In this document: one piece after another, positions 8,652-19,404 of the stretch
Layout: every line of letters starts with the position of its first letter
Numbering within the stretch: the stretch's first letter is position 1
Assembly (NCBI RefSeq): GCF_001187435.1
Contig: NZ_LFXA01000001.1
Location: forward strand, 124,001-188,000
Direction of reading: 5' to 3'
DNA length: 64,000 bases
Origin: Streptomyces caatingaensis
GTDB taxonomy: Bacteria > Actinomycetota > Actinomycetes > Streptomycetales > Streptomycetaceae
Translations under genes and position numbers: made by a program
Notes under the pieces: model-generated
Database searches by the model: none
What the model saw: only the letters and a program-made list of their open reading frames with translations
Told to the model about the DNA's origin: nothing

Positions 8652-9230
8652 ATGGCCGAGATCAAGCTCGCCGCCACCGTCCGCACCGAGTTCGGCAAGG
8701 GCTCCGCCCGCCGCATCCGCCGTGCCCACCAGGTTCCGGCCGTCGTCTACGGCCACGGCTCCGAGCCGGTCCACGTGTCCCTCCCGGGCCACGACCTGAT
8801 GATGGCGCTCAAGACCCCGAACGCCCTGCTCTCCCTGGACATCGAGGGCCGCTCCGAGCTGGTCATCCCCAAGCAGGTCCAGCGTGACGCGCTCAAGGGC
8901 TTCCTGGAGCACGTCGACCTCCTCGTCGTCAAGCGCGGCGAGAAGGTCACCGTCGAGGTCCCGGTCCACACCGAGGGCGACCTGGCCCCGGGCGGCAACC
9001 TGCTCGAGCACACCCTGACCGCCCTGCCGGTCCAGGCCGAGGCCACCCACATCCCGGAGGCCGTCTCCGTCTCCATCGCGGGCCTGGAGGCCGGCGCCTC
9101 CGTCCTCGCCAAGGACGTCGTCCTGCCGGCCGGTGTCGAGCTGGCCGTCGACGCCGACACCGTCGTCCTGCACGTCGTCGCCGGCCAGGCCGCCCCGGCC
9201 GACGAGGCCGCCGAGGGTGCCGAGGCCTGA
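8652..9230 (+). CDS. rplY: 50S ribosomal protein L25 / general stress protein Ctc
   Basis: A 192-residue long-form L25 (Ctc/TL5 type): N-terminal 5S rRNA-binding domain ([35 protein letters not shown]) and a C-terminal beta domain rich in Val and Ala, ending with an acidic Ala/Glu tail (DEAAEGAEA). It binds 5S rRNA in the large ribosomal subunit. The ATG has GAGGAG 7 nt upstream. The 190-bp upstream region contains the nested stem-loop. pth follows after a perfect hairpin, an arrangement conserved in many actinobacteria. Confidence 0.95.
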   Translation: MAEIKLAATVRTEFGKGSARRIRRAHQVPAVVYGHGSEPVHVSLPGHDLMMALKTPNALLSLDIEGRSELVIPKQVQRDALKGFLEHVDLLVVKRGEKVTVEVPVHTEGDLAPGGNLLEHTLTALPVQAEATHIPEAVSVSIAGLEAGASVLAKDVVLPAGVELAVDADTVVLHVVAGQAAPADEAAEGAEA

Positions 9231-9258
9231 GCCTCGCTCTTCCTCGCTTTTCTTCCGG

Positions 9259-9296
9259 CCGCCGCCCCGCTCCCTCACCGGAGCGGGGCGGCGGTT
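9259..9296 (+). terminator. Perfect 15-bp hairpin between rplY and pth
   Basis: CCGCCGCCCCGCTCC at 9259-9273, loop CTCACC, and the exact complement at 9280-9294, followed by TT. It probably terminates most rplY transcripts; pth starts only 23 bp later, so partial read-through is likely. Confidence 0.85.
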
Positions 9297-9318
9297 GGCG
9301 TATGAAGGAGACATGCGG

Positions 9319-9936
9319 ATGACGGACGGCAGCAGCAGCGCCGGGAACGCCGGCACGGGCCCCTGGCTGGTCGTGGGCCTGGGCAACCCCGGCACCGAGT
9401 ACGCGGGCAACCGCCACAACGTGGGCTTCATGGTCGCCGACCTGCTCGCGGAGCGGATGGGCGGCACATTCAAGGCGCACAAGGCGGGACGGGCGCAGGT
9501 CGTCGAGGGACGGCTGGGCGCGCCCGGGCCGGCGAGCCGCCGGGTGGTGATCGCCAAGCCGATGTCGTTCATGAACCTGTCCGGGGGCCCGGTGGCGGCC
9601 CTGCGGGACTTCTACAAGGTGCCCGTGGAGCGGGTCGTCGTGGTCCACGACGAGCTCGACATCGACTACGGGCAGCTGCGGCTGAAGGTCGGCGGCGGCG
9701 ACAACGGCCACAACGGGCTGAAGTCGATCACGAAGTCCTTCGGGCCGGGGTACTGCCGGGTGCGCTTCGGCATCGGGCGGCCGCCGGGGCGGATGCAGGT
9801 CGCCGACTTCGTCCTGAAGGACTTCTCGGCCGCCGAGCGCAAGGAGCTTGCGTACGAGGTGGACCGGGCGGCGGATGCGGTGGAGTGTTTGATCGTGGAC
9901 GGGCTGGAGCGGGCGCAGAGTACGTACAACTCGTAG
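9319..9936 (+). CDS. pth: Peptidyl-tRNA hydrolase
   Basis: Pth cleaves peptidyl-tRNAs released from stalled ribosomes. The 205-residue protein has the family signature [20 protein letters not shown] with the catalytic His, [24 protein letters not shown], and [13 protein letters not shown]. An in-frame ATG also exists at 9313, but it is only 2 nt from the GAAGGAG ribosome-binding site; the ATG at 9319 is 8 nt away and is preferred. Convergent with ppc. Confidence 0.95.
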   Translation: MTDGSSSAGNAGTGPWLVVGLGNPGTEYAGNRHNVGFMVADLLAERMGGTFKAHKAGRAQVVEGRLGAPGPASRRVVIAKPMSFMNLSGGPVAALRDFYKVPVERVVVVHDELDIDYGQLRLKVGGGDNGHNGLKSITKSFGPGYCRVRFGIGRPPGRMQVADFVLKDFSAAERKELAYEVDRAADAVECLIVDGLERAQSTYNS

Positions 9937-9951
9937 GGGGCTAGGGAGGGT

Positions 9952-9992
9952 TGCCCCGGGCCCCTCCCCCGGAGGGGGCCGGGCCCGGGGCA
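9952..9992. terminator. Bidirectional GC hairpin between pth and ppc
   Basis: TGCCCCGGGCCC at 9952-9963 is the exact complement of GGGCCCGGGGCA at 9981-9992, with inner CTCC/GGAG pairing possible. It lies between convergent genes. Confidence 0.75.
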
Positions 9993-10010
9993 CACCCCAC
10001 CCCACAGCGC

Positions 10011-12752
<2,742 letters not shown>

Positions 12753-12862
12753 AGGTGCGGCTCCTTGCGGTGTTTCCGAGCACGTCTGGAGGGGTGGCGG
12801 ACCGCGCTGTCCGACGCCCCAAGCATAGGTCGCCGCCCGACGCGCGGTGGCCGAGAGCCCTC

Positions 12863-12890
12863 TTGCCCCGCCCCGGGGCCCTGCCATACT
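12863..12890 (+). promoter_or_regulatory. Candidate desaturase promoter
   Basis: TTGCCC (12863-12868), 16 bp, CATACT (12885-12890). The double palindromic operator begins at the end of this -10 box, so a bound repressor would block the start of transcription. Confidence 0.45.
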
Positions 12891-12918
12891 TACGTTGCCG
12901 TAGGTTACGGAACCGTAG
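12890..12918 (+). promoter_or_regulatory. Double palindromic operator upstream of desaturase
   Basis: Two tandem 14-bp near-palindromes, TTACG-TTGC-CGTAG (12890-12903) and TTACGG-AA-CCGTAG (12905-12918), with centres 15 bp apart. They overlap a third symmetric element, CCGTA-GGT-TACGG. Likely bound by the TetR-family protein encoded directly after the desaturase. Confidence 0.65.
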
Positions 12919-12945
12919 CCAGCTCCCCGACCCCCGAGGGAACCC

Positions 12946-13941
12946 ATGACTGCAAGTCCCGACGTGCTCGAAGACGTGCCGAAGGCCCCACAGGGCCCGC
13001 TCCCTTCCGCCACGCTCGGCGGTGACAGCAAGCGCTCGATCGAACAGATCACCCTGCTGCTGTTCATCACCGTCCCCTTCGTCGCTCTCGTCGCCGCCGT
13101 GCCGCTCGCCTGGGGCTGGGGGGTGAGCTGGCTGGATCTCGGGCTGATGACGGCGATGTACTTCATCGGGTGCCACGGCATCACGATCGGCTTCCACCGC
13201 TACTTCACCCACGGCTCGTTCAAGGCGAAGCGGCCGCTGCGGATCGCCCTGGCGGTCATGGGGTCGCTGGCGGTCGAGGGGCCGCTGGTGCGCTGGGTGG
13301 CGGACCACCGCAAGCACCACAAGTTCTCCGACGCCGAGGGCGATCCGCACTCGCCGTGGCGGTACGGCGAGACGATCCCCGCGCTGATGAAGGGCCTGCT
13401 GTGGGCCCACGTCGGCTGGATGTTCGACGAGGAGCAGACGCCGCAGCACAAATACGCCCCGGACCTGATCAAGGACCCGGCCATCCGCGCGATCTCCCGC
13501 CAGTTCGTCCTGTGGACCACGGTCTCGTTGCTCATCCCGCCGCTGGTCGGCGGCCTGGCGACCTGGTCGTGGCAGGGGGCCGTCACGGCGTTCTTCTGGG
13601 GTTCACTGGTCCGGGTGGCGCTGCTGCACCATGTGACGTGGTCCATCAACTCGATCTGCCACGCGGTCGGCAAGCGGCCCTTCAAGTCGCGCGACCGCTC
13701 GGGCAACGTGTGGTGGCTGGCGATCCTGTCCTGCGGCGAGTCCTGGCACAACCTGCACCACGCCGACCCGACGTCGGCCCGGCACGGGGTGCTGCGCGGG
13801 CAGCTCGACTCCAGCGCCCGCATCATCCGCTGGTTCGAGCGGGCCGGGTGGGCGTACGACGTGCGCTGGCCCCGGGCCGACCGCATCGCGGCCAAGCGCA
13901 AGAAGGGGACGGACCGGGAGAGCGCCGCGCACGCGGCATGA
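12946..13941 (+). CDS. Membrane acyl-CoA/acyl-lipid desaturase
   Basis: A 331-residue di-iron membrane desaturase that introduces a double bond (probably delta-9) into fatty acyl chains. The three His boxes are clear: H84RYFTH89, H121RKHH125, and HNLHH near residue 268 ([12 protein letters not shown]). Four hydrophobic segments surround them, e.g. [20 protein letters not shown]. The C-terminus is basic. Start ATG with GAGGGAA upstream. The stop overlaps the start of the TetR gene (ATGA at 13938-13941), so enzyme and regulator are co-translated; the upstream palindromes suggest autoregulated control in response to membrane lipid state (inference). Confidence 0.92.
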   Translation: MTASPDVLEDVPKAPQGPLPSATLGGDSKRSIEQITLLLFITVPFVALVAAVPLAWGWGVSWLDLGLMTAMYFIGCHGITIGFHRYFTHGSFKAKRPLRIALAVMGSLAVEGPLVRWVADHRKHHKFSDAEGDPHSPWRYGETIPALMKGLLWAHVGWMFDEEQTPQHKYAPDLIKDPAIRAISRQFVLWTTVSLLIPPLVGGLATWSWQGAVTAFFWGSLVRVALLHHVTWSINSICHAVGKRPFKSRDRSGNVWWLAILSCGESWHNLHHADPTSARHGVLRGQLDSSARIIRWFERAGWAYDVRWPRADRIAAKRKKGTDRESAAHAA

Positions 13942-14630
13942 TGGACGGCGTGGCGATCGACAGCAAGACCTCCGGCAAGAAGGACCAGACCCCCGCGACC
14001 GGGACCCGGCGCACCCGCCGGGTGCGGATGACGGGTGCGGAGCGCCGGGAGCAATTGCTGGACGTCGGTCGGACGCTCTTCGCCGAGCGCGGCTTCGAGG
14101 GCACGTCGGTCGAGGAGATCGCGGCGAAGGCCGGGGTCTCCAAGCCGGTGGTGTACGAGCACTTCGGGGGCAAGGAAGGGCTCTACGCCGTCGTCGTGGA
14201 CCGCGAGATGCGGCAGCTGCTGGACATGGTCACGGGGGCGTTGACCGCGGGGCACCCGCGGGAGCTCCTGGAGCAGGCCGCGTTCGCCCTGCTCGACTAC
14301 ATCGACTCGTATACGGACGGGTTCCGGATCCTCGTCCGCGATTCGCCGGTGGCGCAGTCGACGGGGACGTTCGCGTCGCTGATCAGTGACATCGCGACGC
14401 AGGTCGAGGACATTCTCGGGCTGGAGTTCAAGGCCCGGGGCTTCGAGCCGAAGCTGGCGCCGCTGTACGCGCAGGCGCTGGTGGGGATGGTCGCCCTCAC
14501 CGGGCAGTGGTGGCTCGACGTCCGTCGCCCGAAGAAGGCGGAGGTCGCGGCGCATCTGGTGAATCTGGCGTGGCATGGGCTGGACGGTCTGGAGCCGAAG
14601 CCCCGGCTGGTGGGGCATCGGCGGTCCTGA
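13938..14630 (+). CDS. TetR-family regulator of the desaturase operon
   Basis: A 230-residue TetR protein with the N-terminal helix-turn-helix RREQLLDVGRTLFAERGFEGTSVEEIAAKAGVSKPVVYEHF, truncated here to its first part in spirit; the recognition helix is KPVVYEHFGGKEGLY. The C-terminal ligand domain contains ALVGMVALTGQWWLD. A basic leader (TRRTRRVRM) precedes the HTH. The start is the ATG of the ATGA overlap, but an adjacent ATG (13941) or GTG (13950) is also possible. Context (coupled to a desaturase with palindromic operators in front) points to control of unsaturated fatty acid synthesis, probably sensing acyl-CoA; this is inference. Confidence 0.88.
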   Translation: MMDGVAIDSKTSGKKDQTPATGTRRTRRVRMTGAERREQLLDVGRTLFAERGFEGTSVEEIAAKAGVSKPVVYEHFGGKEGLYAVVVDREMRQLLDMVTGALTAGHPRELLEQAAFALLDYIDSYTDGFRILVRDSPVAQSTGTFASLISDIATQVEDILGLEFKARGFEPKLAPLYAQALVGMVALTGQWWLDVRRPKKAEVAAHLVNLAWHGLDGLEPKPRLVGHRRS

Positions 14631-14700
14631 CGGCGGGGGCCGTCGGGGGTGCCTCGCCCCGGACCCGCCCTTTCACCGCTTCTGCGCGGCTTCGCCGCGG

Positions 14701-14756
14701 GGTGTCCTCACATGCCGGGCGGGCTGAATTCGGCCCGCCCGGCATGTGAGGACACC
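14701..14756. terminator. Perfect 24-bp inverted repeat between convergent genes
   Basis: The arms at 14701-14724 and 14733-14756 are exact complements (24 bp) around an 8-nt loop TGAATTCG. It lies between the TetR gene (plus) and tam (minus), so it can act as a bidirectional terminator; it is unusually long and perfect for that role. Confidence 0.8.
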
Positions 14757-14782
14757 GCCCGGAGGGCGGTTCCCGGGCGTCT

Positions 14783-15595
14783 CTACTCCCTCACCGCCAC
14801 CGCGAACACCCGGCGGAACGGGAAGACCGTCCCGTGCGGACCCGCCGGGTACGCCTCGCGGAGCAGGGAGGCGTACGAGGCGAGGAACTCCTCGCGCTCC
14901 CCGGGCGCGTCCGCCAGCGCCGTCAGGACGGGCCGCAGCCCCGTGCCCTTGACCCAGTCGAGGACGGGATCCTCGCCGGCCAGCAGATGGCAGTACGTGG
15001 TCTCCCAGGCGTCGACGGACAGACCGAGGGCGGTCAGGCGCTCCAGGTACTCCGCGGGCTCCAGGACGCGGTGCGGGCCGCGCAGGACGCCGGCCAGCCG
15101 GTCGCGCCAGCGCGGCGAGGCGCAGAGGTCACGCATCAGGGCGTGGGACGGGGCGTCGGCGTTGCCGGGGACCTGGAAGGCGAACACCCCGCCGGGGGAG
15201 AGCGCCGAGGTCCACGCGGGGAAGCGGTCCGCGTGGTCCGGCACCCACTGCAGCGCGGCGTTGGAGACGATCAGGTCGAGCGGGCCGATCGGGGCCCACT
15301 CGGCGGCGTCCGCGCCGGTGAAGGAGAGGCGGCCGCCGCCCGGCGTCCGGCCCGCGTGGGCCTGCGCCTCGCGCAGCATCTCGGGCGAGTTGTCCAGCCC
15401 GGTGATCAGCGCGTCCGGCCAGCGCCCGGCGAGGAGCGCCGTGACGTTCCCGGCGCCGCAGCCGAGGTCCACGATGCGGGCGGGGCCGGTGGCCGGCAGG
15501 CCGGGGACGCGGGCCAGCAGGTCGAGGAAGGGGCGGGTGCGGTGACCCTCGTGGCGCAGGTACTGCGCCGGGTCCCACGTGGGGGTGTGCGGCAT
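14783..15595 (-). CDS. tam: Trans-aconitate 2-methyltransferase
   Basis: A SAM-dependent methyltransferase of 270 residues that esterifies trans-aconitate, a spontaneous isomer of cis-aconitate that inhibits aconitase. It starts with the family pattern MPHTPTWDPAQYL, then the SAM site IVDLGCGAGNVTALL, the motif DLIVSNAALQWVPDH, and ALSPGGVFAFQVPGN. The ATG at 15595 has GGGAGG upstream; a longer frame to 15634 has no family similarity. It is divergent from tamR with a palindromic operator between them, the known streptomycete tam/tamR layout. Confidence 0.93.
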   Translation of the reverse strand: MPHTPTWDPAQYLRHEGHRTRPFLDLLARVPGLPATGPARIVDLGCGAGNVTALLAGRWPDALITGLDNSPEMLREAQAHAGRTPGGGRLSFTGADAAEWAPIGPLDLIVSNAALQWVPDHADRFPAWTSALSPGGVFAFQVPGNADAPSHALMRDLCASPRWRDRLAGVLRGPHRVLEPAEYLERLTALGLSVDAWETTYCHLLAGEDPVLDWVKGTGLRPVLTALADAPGEREEFLASYASLLREAYPAGPHGTVFPFRRVFAVAVRE

Positions 15596-15647
15596 GGCGG
15601 TGGTCCTCCCGAGGAGCGGGCGTGGGTCCAGCATCCCCCGCCATATA

Positions 15648-15661
15648 TCTTGACGTCAAGA
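15648..15661. promoter_or_regulatory. TamR operator palindrome
   Basis: TCTTGACGTCAAGA, a perfect 14-bp palindrome in the tam-tamR intergenic region. Divergent MarR genes commonly bind such a site, and TamR is known to autoregulate and control tam. The half-site also overlaps a -35-like TTGACG. Confidence 0.75.
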
Positions 15662-15695
15662 GACTTCATGTCGACAGACCCACTACACTGATCTC

Positions 15696-16193
15696 ATGGA
15701 GGACGAGGTCGATCGGCTGGTCGCAGCGTGGCGCCGGGAGCGCCCTGACCTCGACGTGGAGCCGCTGGAGGTGCTGAGCCGGGTCAGCCGGCTCGCCCGG
15801 CACCTCGACCGCGCCCGTCGGCTGGCCTTCGCCGAGCACCAGTTGGAGCCCTGGGAGTTCGACGTCCTGACGTCGCTGCGCCGGGCCGGCGCGCCCTACC
15901 AGCTCTCCCCCGGGCAGCTCCTGACCCAGACCCTGGTCACCTCCGGCACCATGACGAACCGGATCGACCGGCTCGCCAAGAAGGGCCTGGTGCGGCGCGA
16001 GCCCGACCCCAACGACCGGCGGGGCGTGCTGGTACGGCTCACCGAGGAGGGACGGAACCGGGCGGACGAGGCGCTCGCCGGACTGCTCGCCCAGGAGCGG
16101 GCGATCCTCGCCGAGCTGTCCACCGCTCAGCGCCATGAACTGGCCGGTCTGCTACGCCAGTTGACCGCCCCGTTCGACAACGTCCCCGGCTAG
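15696..16193 (+). CDS. tamR: MarR-family regulator TamR
   Basis: A 165-residue MarR/UrtR-like regulator: an extra N-terminal helix (MEDEVDRLVAAWRRERPDLDVEPLEVLSR, first part), a winged helix with QLLTQTLVTSGTMTNRIDRLAKKGLV, and the wing DPNDRRGVLVRLT. In S. coelicolor TamR links tam and central-metabolism genes to citrate-cycle intermediates (literature, from memory). The ATG is preceded by TACACT 6 nt upstream, so the mRNA is probably leaderless. Its 3' end overlaps the 3' end of the response regulator gene by 42 bp on the opposite strand. Confidence 0.92.
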   Translation: MEDEVDRLVAAWRRERPDLDVEPLEVLSRVSRLARHLDRARRLAFAEHQLEPWEFDVLTSLRRAGAPYQLSPGQLLTQTLVTSGTMTNRIDRLAKKGLVRREPDPNDRRGVLVRLTEEGRNRADEALAGLLAQERAILAELSTAQRHELAGLLRQLTAPFDNVPG

Positions 16194-16949
16194 GTCCACC
16201 GGGCCCACCCCCGCGCGGCGCGCGAGCGCCACCGCGGCGAGCGTCGAGTGCACCCCGAGCTTGCCCAGCACGTTCTGCATATGCGTGCGGACCGTGTGCG
16301 GGGAGAGATAGAGCCGCTCCGCGACGGCCTTGCGGCCCAGCCCCGCCACCATGCAGCGGAGCACCTCCCGCTCGCGCGGGGTCAGCGACTCCACGAGCCG
16401 CTCGCTCTCCGTGCGGTGCTTGCGCGCGGCCGTGAGCTCCCGCAGCACTCCGGTGAGGAGCGCCGGCGGCAGATGCGTCTCGTCCCGCAGCACCCCGCGG
16501 ATCACCGCGAGCAGGCGCGACAGCGAACAGTCCTTGGCGACCCAGCCGCCGGCGCCGGCCTGCAGCGCGGCCGCCGCCCGCCGCGGGTCGTCGCGCTCGG
16601 CGAGGACCACCGTCCGCACCCCGGGATGGCCGGAGCGCACCCCGGCCACGAGCGAGATGCCGTCCACCGCACCGCCGCCGTCCGGCCCCGGGGCCGGGAC
16701 CGGCCGGCCGGGCGGGCGCCGCTGCTCCGGGACCCGGGCCGCCTCCACGGCGACCGCGCCCAGATCGGCGTCGATCAGCAGGACGTCGAAGCGACGCCCC
16801 TCCACCGCCGCGCGCTCCAGCGCGCGCAGAGCCGCCGGCCCGCTGCCGGCCGCCGAGACGTCCACATCCTGCTCGGCCGCGAGGGCGGCCGCGAGGGACT
16901 CGGCGAAGATGCGGTGGTCGTCGACGACCAGTACCCGAATACGTGCCAC
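16152..16949 (-). CDS. LuxR/NarL-type response regulator
   Basis: About 265 residues. The receiver starts RVLVVDDHRIFAESLAAAL, has the phospho-acceptor in VLLIDADLG and the conserved Lys in GWVAKD. Between them lies a Pro/Gly-rich insertion (PEQRRPPGRPVPAPGPDGGG) that makes the receiver longer than usual. The C-terminal LuxR HTH is ESLTPREREVLRCMVAGLGRKAVAERLYLSPHTVRTHMQNVL, given here as boundaries ESLTPRERE to HMQNVL. Start choice between GTG at 16949 and 16955 is uncertain. No histidine kinase is adjacent. The gene shares an architecture with the regulator at 22482-23195. Confidence 0.88.
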   Translation of the reverse strand: MARIRVLVVDDHRIFAESLAAALAAEQDVDVSAAGSGPAALRALERAAVEGRRFDVLLIDADLGAVAVEAARVPEQRRPPGRPVPAPGPDGGGAVDGISLVAGVRSGHPGVRTVVLAERDDPRRAAAALQAGAGGWVAKDCSLSRLLAVIRGVLRDETHLPPALLTGVLRELTAARKHRTESERLVESLTPREREVLRCMVAGLGRKAVAERLYLSPHTVRTHMQNVLGKLGVHSTLAAVALARRAGVGPVDLAGDVVERGGQLA

Positions 16950-17278
16950 AACCACCCCCAAATCCGGGGAGGCGCGCAGTGCGGGTACGGCGCCCGGTAC
17001 GGAGCCGCCGTCCCGGCGCGCGGCCGCCGCCGCACTCCGACAACCACCCCGCCCCGGGCGTCGTACCTGCCTGTCTCGCCCCCTGATCGGCGTCGGCCCC
17101 CACCGACGCTCTGCTCAGCGTACGGCCGGGGTACGACATCGGAAGCCGATTCGCAAAACTGCTTGACCCGGATGTTTATCGTGAGCTTTCTGTTCAGTAT
17201 TGGGGCGGCGAACGACGCGGAACGACGTGAAGTGGTGCACGAATGGCCCAACGTCCGTCCCGCCGCAGGTCAGTGGGG
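16950..17278. other. Intergenic region between galK end and regulator start
   Basis: A 329-bp spacer. It contains a short AT-richer patch at about 17150-17205 with the small hairpin ATCGG-AAG-CCGAT (17138-17150) and TTGACC. This is presumably the promoter region of the response regulator plus the galK 3' end. No gene or RNA is supported. Confidence 0.4.
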
Positions 17279-18412
17279 TCAGAGGTCGCGCCGCGCTCCG
17301 TCCCCCGGCTCCACGGGGAGGACGCGGGGCGGCCGGTGCCCCGCCGCCGCGAAGGCGGCCGCCACCTCGCGCCCCACGCGCCCCGCGGCCGCCTCCTCGG
17401 CCAGCACCACCGCCGATCCGCCGAAGCCGCCGCCGGTCATCCGGGCGCCGAGCGCCCCGGCCCGGAGCGCGGCCGCCACCGCCAGGTCCAGCTCGGCGCA
17501 GGAGACGGCGAAGTCGTCGCGGAGCGAGGCGTGTCCGGCCGTGAGCAGCCCGCCGACGGACCGCGGATCGCCGGCCTCCAGGCGGGCGACCGCCCGGCCG
17601 ACGCGCTCCTCCTCCGTCACCACGTGCCGCACCAGCGGCCGCAGCGGCTCGTCCAACGCGCCCAGGGCGCCGTCCAGTTGCCCGGGATCGAGGTCGCACA
17701 GCAGCCGTACGCCGAGCGCCCGCGCACCCGCCTCGCAACCGGCGCGCCGCGCCGCGTACGCGCCGTCCCGCAGCGCGTGGGCGACCCCGGTGTCCACCAC
17801 CAGCAGCCGCAGCCCGTGCGCCACGGGGTCGAACGGGACCTGGCGCAGGGCGAGATCGCGGGTGCGGAGGTGCAGGACGTGGCCCGTGGTGCAGCAGGCG
17901 GCCGCCGCCTGGTCCATGATCCCGCAGGGCACCCCGGCGAAGGCGTGCTCGGCCTCCCGCACCAGCCGGGCCAGCACGAGGCGGTCCGCCTCCCGCTCCA
18001 CGGCCCCCGTCAGGGCCAGCGCCACGGCGACCTCCAGGGCCGCCGAGGACGACAGCCCCGCACCCAGCGGCACGTCCGTCTCCACGTGCACGTCCGCCCC
18101 GCCCGTCCCGTACCCGGCGCGGCGCAACGCCCAGGCGACGCCCGCCGGGTAGGCGGCCCAGCCGCGCACCGCGCCCGGCGCGAGCCCGGCGGCGGCCACT
18201 TCGACGGGTTCGCCGGGGAAGAGCGCGGAGTGCAGCCGCAGCAGTCCGTCGGCGCGGGGCGCGGCGGCGGCCCAGGTGCGCAGCGGCAGGGCGAGGGGCA
18301 GCACCGAGCCGCCGTTGTAGTCGGTGTGCTCGCCGAGGAGGTTGACGCGCCCGGGCGCGGACCAGACGCCGGCGCACGCCCTGCCGAAGACCGCGCGGAA
18401 GGCGTCCGCCAC
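17279..18412 (-). CDS. galK: Galactokinase
   Basis: Phosphorylates galactose to galactose-1-phosphate (Leloir pathway). The 377-residue GHMP kinase has the galactokinase signature GRVNLLGEHTDYNGG at 21-35, the ATP loop PLGAGLSSSAALEVA at 115-129, the catalytic Asp region GVPCGIMDQ, and the third GHMP motif ARMTGGGFGGSAV near 335. It is the last gene of galTEK, starting 14 bp after the galE stop with a GTG and a weak ribosome-binding site. Confidence 0.96.
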   Translation of the reverse strand: MADAFRAVFGRACAGVWSAPGRVNLLGEHTDYNGGSVLPLALPLRTWAAAAPRADGLLRLHSALFPGEPVEVAAAGLAPGAVRGWAAYPAGVAWALRRAGYGTGGADVHVETDVPLGAGLSSSAALEVAVALALTGAVEREADRLVLARLVREAEHAFAGVPCGIMDQAAAACCTTGHVLHLRTRDLALRQVPFDPVAHGLRLLVVDTGVAHALRDGAYAARRAGCEAGARALGVRLLCDLDPGQLDGALGALDEPLRPLVRHVVTEEERVGRAVARLEAGDPRSVGGLLTAGHASLRDDFAVSCAELDLAVAAALRAGALGARMTGGGFGGSAVVLAEEAAAGRVGREVAAAFAAAGHRPPRVLPVEPGDGARRDL

Positions 18413-18426
18413 GCGGCCCGCGCGGC

Positions 18427-19404
18427 TCAGGGGAGCTCCCCGTCCGCCGTGCGCCGGGCGAACTCCCAGGCGTCCGCGATGATGTCGCCCAGGTCCGGGC
18501 GGCGCGGCCGCCAGCCGAGGACCTCGCGGGCGCGCTCGGCGGAGGCGACCAGCACCGCGGGGTCACCGGGCCGGCGGGGGCCGGCGCGCTGCGGGATCGG
18601 GCGGCCGGTGACCTCGCGCGCGGTCTCGACGACCTCGCGCACGGAGAAGCCGTTGCCGTTGCCGAGGTTGCACACCAGGTGCTCGCCGGGCCGGGCGGCG
18701 GCCAGGGCGAGGAGGTGGGCCTCGGCCAGGTCGGCGACGTGCAGGTAGTCGCGGACGCACGTGCCGTCGGGGGTCGGGTAGTCGTCGCCGTGGACGGCGA
18801 TCTCCGGCCGCTCGCCGAGGGCGGTCCGCAGGACGAGCGGCACCAGGTGCGACTCCGGTTCGTGCCGCTCCCCCCAACGCCCGTACGCCCCCGCGACGTT
18901 GAAGTAGCGCAGCGAGACGCCGGCCAGCCCGTGGGCCGCGCACTCGGCGGCGATCATGTGGTCCACGGCGAGCTTGCTCGCGCCGTAGGGGTTGGTGGGG
19001 ACGGTCGGGGAGTCCTCGGTGACGGGCACCACGGCCGGCTGGCCGTAGGTGGCGGCGGTGGAGGAGAAGACCAGGGTGCGCACGCCCGCGGCACGCATGG
19101 CGTCGAGCAGGTCGAGGGTGCCGCCGACGTTGTTGCGCCAGTACTTCTCGGGGCGGGCGACGGACTCGCCGACCTGGGAGCAGGCGGCGAAGTGCAGCAC
19201 CGCGTCGTACGAGCCGTCCAGATGGCGCGCGGCCTCCTGGACGCGCCCCTCGATGAACCGCGCGCCCTCCGGGACGGCGTCGCGGTGCCCCGTGGAGAGG
19301 TCGTCGAGCACGGTCACCGTGTGCCCGGCGGCCAGCAGATGGGCCGCGACGACGCTGCCGACATAGCCGGCACCACCCGTGACCAGGCACTTGCTCGTGT
19401 TCAT
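18427..19404 (-). CDS. galE: UDP-glucose 4-epimerase
   Basis: Interconverts UDP-galactose and UDP-glucose. An extended SDR of 325 residues: NAD loop VTGGAGYVGSVVA, the catalytic pair Ser (FSSTAATYG) and Tyr-Lys in NPYGASK, and the substrate motif LRYFNVAGAYG. The ATG at 19404 overlaps the galT stop (ATGA), so translation is coupled. Confidence 0.96.
   Translation of the reverse strand: MNTSKCLVTGGAGYVGSVVAAHLLAAGHTVTVLDDLSTGHRDAVPEGARFIEGRVQEAARHLDGSYDAVLHFAACSQVGESVARPEKYWRNNVGGTLDLLDAMRAAGVRTLVFSSTAATYGQPAVVPVTEDSPTVPTNPYGASKLAVDHMIAAECAAHGLAGVSLRYFNVAGAYGRWGERHEPESHLVPLVLRTALGERPEIAVHGDDYPTPDGTCVRDYLHVADLAEAHLLALAAARPGEHLVCNLGNGNGFSVREVVETAREVTGRPIPQRAGPRRPGDPAVLVASAERAREVLGWRPRRPDLGDIIADAWEFARRTADGELP

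Noticed and set aside
17160..17300. Small frame beginning GTGAGCTTTCTG near 17178
   Set aside because: It continues as a low-complexity shadow through galK and has no ribosome-binding site.
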